This document shows, piece by piece, positions 1 through 4,718 of a stretch of 7,118 bases of DNA; positions within the stretch are counted from its first letter, which is position 1, and each line of letters begins with the position of its first letter. The DNA lies in the NCBI GenBank assembly GCA_029259875.1, contig JAJDEK010000553.1, positions 1 through 7,118 on the forward strand. Reading direction: 5' to 3'. Under the pieces are notes generated by a model. It was not told the DNA's origin. It worked only from the letters and a program-made list of their open reading frames with translations, and ran no database searches. This DNA is from Planctomycetaceae bacterium. GTDB lineage: Bacteria; Planctomycetota; Planctomycetia; Planctomycetales; Planctomycetaceae. A program made the translations under genes and the position numbers.

Positions 1-1293
1 TGGAGATACTAATTCGGGTGTCACCATAATTACCAACTCTGTCTCGCCTTCATTATATTTCACTCTTCGGAAGGCTGCCCCAATCAAGGGTAGCTCACCT
101 AAGAAGGGAGTTTTAGAAGTCTCAGCAGTTTTTCGACTGGAAATCAATCCGGCAATAACCATCGTTTCGCCAAAATTCATTTCGACTGCAGTATTAGCTC
201 TACGTACCGTCAACCCAGGAACTGTTGTTCCTGCGACCTGTACCGCATTTGAAAAGTCTCTTTCACTGACTTCAGGCTGAACTTCCAATCGTAAACGACC
301 GTTGCCGAGAACAATGGGAACCGCCTCCATACGAACACCAAACTCACGCCACTCAATCGTGACAGTACCCAAACTTTGTGGCACCAGAATTGGAAATTCA
401 CCACCAGAAAGCAAGTTAGCAGGTCGTCCACTGGTAGTCACTAATTCTGGTTCCGCCAGAATTTTGAGCAATGCTTCCTGCTTTAAAGCTTCAATAAATG
501 CTTGAAAGATGCTTGAACCGTCAACCAATCCAAACCCCAGTGAAGTACCACCGAGCAGGTTCTGTGAGGCAGTCAGGGCAGGGGGGCCGCCAAAAGGGAC
601 CGTAATTCCTGTAATGGGCACGAGAGAACCCGGTGTACTGTAAACATAGGACGATTGGTTTAAGAATAACCAGTTCACGCCCAACTGCCTTATCTTCGAA
701 CGTTGGACTTCCATAATCTTGACTTTGAGCAGGACCTGCTGCACGCCGGCCAGTTTCATTTGGTTCAACACACCATTGGGAAAGAACTGTTCTGCGATTT
801 CAACCATTTCAGTAATGGCTTCCGGTTCTGTGACCCACCCACGTAAGACAACGGAATCTTGTACTTTGATCGCATTAACAGAAGAGCTGGGAAACAGCTC
901 GCGGAGATAGGCTTGTAAGTGCCGCGCATCTCCACTCACAAAAATCTCAACAGAAAAGACTTTTTTGTTTTCATCGGTGATTACCAGAGTCGTCACACCC
1001 GGTATGATTGCCTGAACTCGAATCTCGTTGGGAGTTAACGCGGTAACCCCCAGCACAGTCGGGTCAAATCCATCGACACGTTTGATTTTGCCGGGAAACT
1101 TAAGGATCTTGGAGAATTTCTCTGTAATCTCCAGTTTCATCTTAGGAGCAGTGACTTGAACAATCGGCTCGCTTGCTCCGGGAGTCGTAACTTGTTCTTT
1201 CTGCGAATATCCTTTGGTACTGGCGAAACTACATACCAATAACACAACTAAAGGAAGTCTAATCATTCTTAATTGTTTTTTTAAGGCCAGCAT
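1..1293 (-). CDS. cpaC: Flp/Tad pilus outer-membrane secretin CpaC (RcpA), 3' end cut by the window
   Basis: This is the type II/III secretion-family secretin that forms the outer-membrane pore through which the Flp pilus leaves the cell. The frame is open for 431 codons from an ATG at 1293 to the window edge, so the C-terminus is missing. Residues 1-30 look like a signal peptide (KKQLRMIR, then a hydrophobic stretch). Residues about 45-120 resemble the CpaC N-terminal pilus-formation domain (KRVDGFDP, IIPGVTTLVITD). Residues about 122-175 resemble a BON-like domain (VVLRGWV). The secretin core follows: KILAEPELVTTSGRPANLLSGGEFP near 277-301 shown in key parts as LAEPELVT and SGGEFP, FGVRMEAVP at 318-326, TPFLGELPLIGAAFR at 395-409 and ELVIMVTPELV at 419-429. 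An AAGGGG Shine-Dalgarno sits 6 nt before the ATG. It lies 159 bp after cpaB on the same strand, as in other Tad clusters. The family call is firm; the exact start is likely (an in-frame ATG at 1266 has a poorer ribosome site). Confidence 0.95.
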   Translation of the reverse strand, partial: MLALKKQLRMIRLPLVVLLVCSFASTKGYSQKEQVTTPGASEPIVQVTAPKMKLEITEKFSKILKFPGKIKRVDGFDPTVLGVTALTPNEIRVQAIIPGVTTLVITDENKKVFSVEIFVSGDARHLQAYLRELFPSSSVNAIKVQDSVVLRGWVTEPEAITEMVEIAEQFFPNGVLNQMKLAGVQQVLLKVKIMEVQRSKIRQLGVNWLFLNQSSYVYSTPGSLVPITGITVPFGGPPALTASQNLLGGTSLGFGLVDGSSIFQAFIEALKQEALLKILAEPELVTTSGRPANLLSGGEFPILVPQSLGTVTIEWREFGVRMEAVPIVLGNGRLRLEVQPEVSERDFSNAVQVAGTTVPGLTVRRANTAVEMNFGETMVIAGLISSRKTAETSKTPFLGELPLIGAAFRRVKYNEGETELVIMVTPELVSP

Positions 1294-1412
1294 CCGTGCC
1301 CCTTACTTTTTAAACAGTTGAGCCATCTAAACCAGGTAAAACCCAGACTTCGAATCACTCTTTAAAATAATCCAATTCCCAATCGGGATACTCTTTACTT
1401 GGCCCAGAAATT

Positions 1413-1448
1413 ATCACCCCCTTTACTAATGTAAGAGCAGGGGATGAT
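1413..1448 (-). other. Imperfect hairpin between cpaB and cpaC
   Basis: ATCACCCCC (1413-1421) pairs with GGGGATGAT (1440-1448) with one mismatch, and a small inner helix TTAC/GTAA (1423-1426/1431-1434) closes on the loop TAAT. It begins 5 nt beyond the cpaB stop codon on the transcribed strand. No T-run follows on the minus strand, so it is not a canonical intrinsic terminator. It could be an mRNA processing or stability element, or a partial attenuator that sets the cpaB/cpaC ratio. Function is inference. Confidence 0.45.
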
Positions 1449-1452
1449 CAGA

Positions 1453-2508
1453 CTAATTTATGTTTTCATTTTGCTTCTTAGTAAATACTTCCCACAAGCC
1501 TTTCAAAGCAGCTGTTTTGTCTTCCAGTTCTTCTTCCAGAAGTTCTACTTCTTGAATTGTTTTTTGTTCCCCTGAATAGATTTCAACCTGCCACATTTTT
1601 TTAGCTTCTTCTAACTCTGCCTCTATTTCTGTCCCCACGGATGTCATCTCCTGAGGCTGTTGCTCTTCGTCCAGAAACTGTTTGGCTGAAGTTGTTTTGC
1701 CAGAGCTTTGTGCCAGATTCTGATCTTTTGAAGAGTCTTCTTCCTTTGTATCTCCTTGTTTCTCCTCGTTATTCAGATACTTTCCACCTTCAATCGAAAA
1801 CACTTCGGCTAAATCATCTTCGTTAAATTGAACATCTTCTGTATCCGTGATGTCAGATTGCGCTCTCAATGCGAGATGAACTTCCCCTTTTCTCTCAGCC
1901 ATTTTTAAGATCGCGCCTTCTTTGGGAGACAGTAATACAGAAATGTTTTTTGACTTCACCTGATTATTATCGGCCCCTCCCACATCGGTAAGATGGTCCG
2001 TTGCGAAGATCTTGACTCGTTCCAATATCACTTTTGTGATTGTCGTTAACCCTCCCTCTGGTTTACGTGCTGAAAAAGTCACATAAACATCAACAAAGTC
2101 ACCCGGAAGAATTAAACCACTATGTGTTTTGGTCATATCAACCGATGTTGTAAAAACCCGTTTTCCATCTGGAATTTCTACAGATGCTCCACGTGCTCCC
2201 TGCTCACTGAGCTTCGCCATCATCACAATTTCACCAGGCACAGCTCGGGTTTTGATGGAACGATCTTTATAATCCTCCAGTTTTGTAACAGAACCTTCTG
2301 GTATCTGATCGATTGGCCATGACTTAAACTTTACGTTCGACTCATTCAGAGGAGTACCAGGAGCGATCTCTGCAATTGTCATCAGGACATTTGCGGTTTC
2401 AACTTCTTGCTTCTGATCATCTCGATTGAGCACTTGCCTCACGCCCAACATCGCAACCAATCCACAACCGACTGCAACGACCAACATCATCAATGACTTT
2501 ATTTTCAT
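1453..2508 (-). CDS. cpaB: Flp pilus assembly protein CpaB (RcpC)
   Basis: CpaB/RcpC is an inner-membrane-anchored periplasmic protein of Tad pilus systems thought to work with the secretin. The 351-aa product has an N-terminal membrane anchor (about residues 4-23, MMLVVAVGCGLVAMLGV), an SAF domain (about 38-105, with IAPGTPL and AVPGEIVM), and an RcpC/CpaB domain (about 113-217, with LILPGDFVDVYVTF, ILERVKIFA, NISVLLSPKEGAIL and GEVHLALR). The remaining roughly 130 residues are Glu/Asp/Gln-rich and end in a predicted coiled coil. The frame opens upstream at a GTG (2517), but the ATG at 2508 is preferred because GGTGA sits 5 nt before it and the protein then begins MKIK directly before the anchor. 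The GTG start would add only three residues. It lies between cpaA and cpaC on the same strand, consistent with a tad operon. The acidic tail is longer than the two-domain core needs. Confidence 0.93.
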   Translation of the reverse strand: MKIKSLMMLVVAVGCGLVAMLGVRQVLNRDDQKQEVETANVLMTIAEIAPGTPLNESNVKFKSWPIDQIPEGSVTKLEDYKDRSIKTRAVPGEIVMMAKLSEQGARGASVEIPDGKRVFTTSVDMTKTHSGLILPGDFVDVYVTFSARKPEGGLTTITKVILERVKIFATDHLTDVGGADNNQVKSKNISVLLSPKEGAILKMAERKGEVHLALRAQSDITDTEDVQFNEDDLAEVFSIEGGKYLNNEEKQGDTKEEDSSKDQNLAQSSGKTTSAKQFLDEEQQPQEMTSVGTEIEAELEEAKKMWQVEIYSGEQKTIQEVELLEEELEDKTAALKGLWEVFTKKQNENIN

Positions 2509-2587
2509 GTCTGTCACCCACTAAAGAGAAACAAATCAAGCGATTCTCATATTTAAAACAGACTCGTTTCCGATCAGTGTCTGCTTC

Positions 2588-2682
2588 TATTTTCGAAGTG
2601 CCAAACTTGATTTGATCCTGCTTTCACAGGTTGACAGAAAGAAATTTCTGCCATCATTGTCAACATCGGCACTTCGAGAGTA
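2588..2682. repeat. Nested inverted repeat / candidate structured RNA or operator upstream of cpaB
   Basis: The outer arms TCGAAGTGCC (2593-2602) and GGCACTTCGA (2668-2677) are perfect 10-bp complements. On the plus strand the helix extends to 15 pairs (2588-2602 with 2668-2682) if two U·G pairs are allowed; on the minus strand those positions become A/C mismatches. Inside lie a second pair, GTTGACA (2630-2636) with TGTCAAC (2658-2664), and an innermost hairpin CAGAAA (2635-2640) with TTTCTG (2645-2650) around a GAAA loop. The inner two share two bases and so compete at their junction. It lies 80-175 nt before the cpaB ATG. Whether it works as DNA or RNA is unknown. Confidence 0.6.
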
Positions 2683-2697
2683 CTCGCTTCAATTTAT

Positions 2698-2712
2698 AAC
2701 GATTTTATCGTT
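2698..2712. repeat. Operator-like palindrome
   Basis: AACGAT (2698-2703) and ATCGTT (2707-2712) form a perfect 6-bp dyad around a TTT centre. On the minus strand it directly abuts a TATAAA hexamer (2698-2693), which could serve as a -10 element for cpaB. The short arms make chance occurrence possible. Confidence 0.35.
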
Positions 2713-2735
2713 TGAAATAATAATTCTGGTTGCGT

Positions 2736-2752
2736 AGCCTTGCCCGAAGGCT
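2736..2752 (-). other. Short hairpin downstream of cpaA
   Basis: AGCCTT (2736-2741) and AAGGCT (2747-2752) form a perfect 6-bp stem with a 5-nt loop, about 70 nt after the cpaA stop codon on the transcribed strand. The sequence that follows on that strand (ACGCAACC) has no T-run, so a standard intrinsic terminator is not supported. It may mark an mRNA 3' end or a processing site. Confidence 0.35.
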
Positions 2753-2820
2753 CTCACCCAAAACACACACTTAACACAAACTGCCTATTTTAACTTTTGG
2801 TAATTCGTCTGAATGCTAAC

Positions 2821-3372
2821 TTAAATTAAGCCTGCATAGAAGAAGTAAGCAATCGAACCAATGCAAATCGGAATCCCATAGGGAAGGAGATACATCGTTG
2901 GCTTTCGCTCTTTTGCAATTCGCGATAATTCACGCGGATTCTTAACAGATCGCCATTCGTCAAGAATCACCATGGCCTGTGCCAAGTGCGTGTAAAATTT
3001 CTTGCGATATAGCACCATGCCAATGGCCATGATTGCACCGACAATTGTTGTGACACAAAATGCATAGAACGTGATTTTCACTCCCAGCCAAGCTCCAATG
3101 CCTGCCATCAACTTAACATCACCAGCTCCCATTCCGCCAACACTGTATAAGGGAAGCAGGGTAGCCAGACCAACAAGCATTCCAAGTAATCCCCAACCAA
3201 GACCAACCAGTCCTCCTGTCCACGTCATATAGACCAGACCAGAAAGCACCATCGGATATGTGATCCAGTTCGGGACCCGAAGTTCTTTTCCATCAATGTA
3301 AGCTGCGTAGATCAAAACGATGGATACAAATTTTACGTGCCAATTCTCCAGTAGTAACTGTTGCCAATCCAT
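2821..3372 (-). CDS. cpaA: Prepilin peptidase of the A24 family (TadV/CpaA)
   Basis: This is an integral-membrane aspartyl peptidase that removes the short leader from Flp prepilins and TadE/F-type pseudopilins. The 183-aa protein is the short form without the N-terminal zinc/methyltransferase region of PilD, as usual for TadV/CpaA. The two catalytic aspartates are visible: Asp27 in YIDGKELRVPNWIT, and Asp85 in the GxGD motif MGAGDVKLMAGIG. A late PYGIPI motif near residues 164-169 is also typical. Several hydrophobic helices (around 15-25, 42-75, 92-122 and 162-180) fit a polytopic protein, with a basic cytoplasmic loop at 123-160. The open frame begins one codon earlier at a TTG, but the ATG at 3372 is preferred, with AAAGG 8 nt upstream. 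It sits between the 36-aa ORF and cpaB, and would process the flp product. Confidence 0.93.
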   Translation of the reverse strand: MDWQQLLLENWHVKFVSIVLIYAAYIDGKELRVPNWITYPMVLSGLVYMTWTGGLVGLGWGLLGMLVGLATLLPLYSVGGMGAGDVKLMAGIGAWLGVKITFYAFCVTTIVGAIMAIGMVLYRKKFYTHLAQAMVILDEWRSVKNPRELSRIAKERKPTMYLLPYGIPICIGSIAYFFYAGLI

Positions 3373-3384
3373 CAATATGGCCTT

Positions 3385-3414
3385 TCTTATTGAATCTTAT
3401 TGAATCTTATTGAA
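3385..3414. repeat. Three perfect tandem copies of a 10-bp unit in the cpaA leader
   Basis: The unit TCTTATTGAA (TTCAATAAGA on the coding strand) occurs three times without a mismatch at 3385-3394, 3395-3404 and 3405-3414. The array ends about 12 bp before the cpaA ATG, next to its Shine-Dalgarno. A 10-bp period is close to one helical turn, so the copies would present the same face to a protein. Copy-number slippage would change leader length but not the reading frame. Confidence 0.85.
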
Positions 3415-3451
3415 ATACATTTTTTCGTATTTCGTTGGGGAAATTTCTGTC

Positions 3452-3480
3452 ATTATAAAATCGCAAATCAGATTTGTTGC
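3452..3480 (-). promoter_or_regulatory. Candidate promoter for cpaA with a centred dyad
   Basis: On the minus strand a perfect -10 hexamer TATAAT (3457-3452) is preceded at 17 bp by GCAACA (3480-3475), which matches the sigma-70 -35 consensus at three positions. Transcription would start near 3445 and give a leader of about 70 nt that includes the triple repeat. A perfect dyad CAAATC-A-GATTTG (3464-3476) fills most of the spacer, where a repressor would block polymerase. The -10 is convincing and the -35 is weak. Confidence 0.45.
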
Positions 3481-3658
3481 TGCTTAATAGAGCTCAAACA
3501 CCCTGATATTGGTCATTTAACTTATGTATTCTTATTATTTAATTTAGGTCACAGGCAGAGGGATGAGGTATTTATCTTGAAAAATATTGCTGTTTTTTTA
3601 CAACCAGATTAAAGCACATCGGTTGCCAACAATTCTGCCATCTCCTGGTTCTGATCAA

Positions 3659-3769
3659 TTAGCAACGGCTACACGTCAGAAGGGAGGTGAACCAAACAAT
3701 TACCGGAACGATGAGCAGGATTAACTCCAAAACCGCTCCCACTTGGGCATCTATGCAGTAAGGAAACAT
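3659..3769 (-). CDS. 36-aa hydrophobic peptide with prepilin-like N-terminus
   Basis: I do not recognise this as a named family. A GAGGAG Shine-Dalgarno (3778-3783) lies 8 nt before the ATG at 3769 and is among the best ribosome sites in the window. The peptide starts MFPYCIDAQVG, continues AVLELILLIVP at residues 12-22, and ends FTSLLTCSRC. It has one membrane segment (about 12-31), three cysteines (5, 33, 36) and no other domain. The pattern of Gly11, hydrophobics, Glu15 and Pro22 recalls the cleaved start of TadE-type pseudopilins (G, several residues, E-F-A-L-x-x-P), but Glu is at +4 from the possible cleavage point and not +5. It lies between flp and cpaA. A substrate of the peptidase, or a small membrane accessory, is the natural guess. 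The frame can be extended to 61 residues from 3844, but no ribosome site supports that. Confidence 0.6.
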   Translation of the reverse strand: MFPYCIDAQVGAVLELILLIVPVIVWFTSLLTCSRC

Positions 3770-3864
3770 TCTGCTTTCTCCTCGGGCTAAAACTGATATA
3801 AAAACGTTAAATTGATACACACAATTTGTAATTCTGAATTTCATTTTTTGAGAATCTGATACGC

Positions 3865-3898
3865 AATAAAACGCTCAGCCGAAAAGTTCGACTGAGCG
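3865..3898 (-). terminator. Intrinsic terminator of flp
   Basis: On the minus strand CGCTCAG (3898-3892) pairs with CTGAGCG (3878-3872), continued after one mismatch by CGAA/TTCG (3890-3887 with 3883-3880) around a three-base loop. The stem is followed at once by TTTTATT. It starts about 40 nt after the flp stop codon. It would separate most flp transcripts from the downstream 36-aa ORF and cpaA, a common way to express the abundant pilin above the machinery. Confidence 0.88.
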
Positions 3899-3936
3899 AT
3901 TTACTCGTACTCACGTTGCAATACAATTGACCGCTA

Positions 3937-4110
3937 TTAGGTCAATGCATCACGAACTTGTTCGAACTTCGCGTTAGCGTTTGTTCCAACAGCTTGAATT
4001 GCTGTCAAACAAACAATCACGATCAGAGCAAGCATCACAGCGTATTCAACAGCTGTTGGACCATCTTCTGAAACCAGGAAATTCTTGATGCTCTTTGTCA
4101 GATTCTTCAT
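3937..4110 (-). CDS. flp: Flp family type IVb major pilin
   Basis: This is the small pilin subunit of the Tad/Flp fibre. The 57-aa prepilin has a 17-residue basic leader (MKNLTKSIKNFLVSEDG) and the cleavage motif G17|PTAVEY, with Glu at +5 and Tyr at +6, the hallmark of Flp pilins. A hydrophobic helix follows (residues about 21-42, AVMLALIVIVCLTAIQAVG), then a short polar tail ending DALT. The predicted mature subunit is 40 residues. Cys34 inside the helix is a mild oddity. The open frame starts upstream at 4158, but the ATG at 4110 gives a leader of usual length, with purine-rich AAAGAGAG about 8 nt before it. A terminator follows, and cpaA, which would cleave it, lies downstream on the same strand. 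Membership is secure. Confidence 0.95.
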   Translation of the reverse strand: MKNLTKSIKNFLVSEDGPTAVEYAVMLALIVIVCLTAIQAVGTNANAKFEQVRDALT

Positions 4111-4176
4111 TGTTGTTGCTCTCTTTCTTTCCAATTGGAGTCGATTCATGAACCACATTCACCGACACTAAACAAC

Positions 4177-4211
4177 TGAGTTATGAGAAATATTGCATTT
4201 CTCATAACTCA
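4177..4211. repeat. 14-bp perfect inverted repeat in the flp leader
   Basis: TGAGTTATGAGAAA (4177-4190) is the exact complement of TTTCTCATAACTCA (4198-4211), with a 7-base centre TATTGCA. It lies 67 bp before the flp ATG. As RNA it makes a 14-pair stem that could protect the 5' end of an abundant pilin mRNA; as DNA it is a large operator. No T-run follows on the minus strand, so it is not a standard terminator. The arms are too long to be chance. Confidence 0.85.
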
Positions 4212-4223
4212 CCCGAAACAATT

Positions 4224-4253
4224 GCTTCTCTGAGTTACATCCTCAGCTGAAGC
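4224..4253. repeat. Second hairpin in the flp leader
   Basis: GCTTC (4224-4228) pairs with GAAGC (4249-4253), and CTGAG (4230-4234) pairs with CTCAG (4242-4246), around a 7-base loop with a small internal bulge. It is 12 bp upstream of the larger hairpin on the flp strand. The two stems could form in tandem in the flp 5' untranslated region. Confidence 0.6.
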
Positions 4254-4347
4254 ATCCCAATATGCCCCCTCTTTAGAAGAGCAAAATCTCTACACTCAAA
4301 AACTGAATTGCAGAAACGGTATTGGACTTTCAATAATTTACATAACA

Positions 4348-4365
4348 TCGGAAGACAAATTCCGA
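4348..4365. repeat. Short hairpin far upstream of flp
   Basis: TCGGAA (4348-4353) and TTCCGA (4360-4365) form a perfect 6-bp stem around six bases. It could be an operator or part of a long leader. The arms are short enough that chance is possible. Confidence 0.35.
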
Positions 4366-4607
4366 AATAATGTCACTTAAACTGTTCTCACTTATTGGCC
4401 CGTTGAGTTACAGATCAAAGTGTTAACACCTAAAAGTAGGTCACAGGAAATAACAGTCAAGCAGTGAACCAAAAGATTTTTCCCAAAAAACGGGCGTTCT
4501 TTAAAAGAAACACTCAAGTGCCCCTAAAGTCTAGCTAGCTAGGCAATTAGACCGATGATGACAAAAAACAACGGCATATTATTTTTTGCCTGGATGCTTG
4601 AATGAGC

Positions 4608-4628
4608 AACAAAAAAGGCCGCAGCCTT
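4608..4628 (-). terminator. Intrinsic terminator of the membrane glycosyltransferase gene
   Basis: On the minus strand AAGGC-TGCG-GCCTT (4628-4615) forms a 5-bp stem closed by a UGCG tetraloop of the very stable C(UNCG)G type, and is followed directly by TTTTGTTG. It lies about 90 nt after the stop codon at 4719, and no other gene on that strand intervenes. It insulates flp from read-through. Confidence 0.8.
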
Positions 4629-4718
4629 AAGTTCGATATCTTGAAACGCTAACAGGCCGACTCAATGAAATGTGCGCATCCACAGAGTATTTAATATGGA
4701 ATTATTTTAGATTGACCA

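Larger units (their letters stand above)
2509..2820. other. Non-coding spacer between cpaA and cpaB, rich in inverted repeats
   Basis: No reading frame with a ribosome site was found in this roughly 310-bp spacer. It holds three separate dyads, each listed on its own: a nested structure at 2588-2682, an operator-like palindrome at 2698-2712 and a short hairpin at 2736-2752. A TATAAA hexamer on the minus strand (2693-2698) abuts the palindrome, but I could not find a convincing -35 at the right distance. The gap is larger than expected for tightly coupled operon genes, so an internal promoter or a structured cpaB leader is plausible. Confidence 0.6.
4111..4718. other. Non-coding region holding the flp leader and an upstream terminator
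   Basis: No credible gene was found in about 600 bp. On the flp strand it holds the terminator of the glycosyltransferase gene (4608-4628), then a leader or control region with hairpins at 4348-4365, 4224-4253 and 4177-4211, and a 10-bp palindrome GTGTTAACAC (4420-4429). The heptamer TGAGTTA or its complement occurs four times (4177, 4205, 4231, 4404). A CTAGCTAGCTAG palindrome lies at 4531-4542. I could not assign a convincing -35/-10 pair for flp, although its transcript must start somewhere here. Confidence 0.7.

Noticed and set aside
210..910. Small open frames on both strands at 210-431, 302-505 and 719-910
   Set aside because: They lie inside the secretin gene in other frames, have no ribosome sites or recognisable domains, and the secretin translation is clearly the real one.
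2630..2664. TTGACA on both strands (2631-2636 plus, 2663-2658 minus) as -35 elements
   Set aside because: Neither has a TATAAT-like hexamer 16-18 bp downstream; they are better explained as the two arms of an inverted repeat.
3400..3612. 70-aa plus-strand frame over the cpaA promoter region
   Set aside because: It has no ribosome site, its composition is that of AT-rich spacer DNA, and it begins inside the tandem repeats.
3770..3844. 25-residue N-terminal extension of the 36-aa peptide from an ATG at 3844
   Set aside because: No Shine-Dalgarno precedes that ATG, whereas GAGGAG is placed correctly for the internal one.
4235..4255. Six-codon minus-strand mini-ORF in the flp leader (ATG CTT CAG ... 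TAA) after a GAGGGGG
   Set aside because: The G-run is a plausible ribosome site and a leader peptide was considered, but six codons with no repeated amino acid give no attenuation logic.
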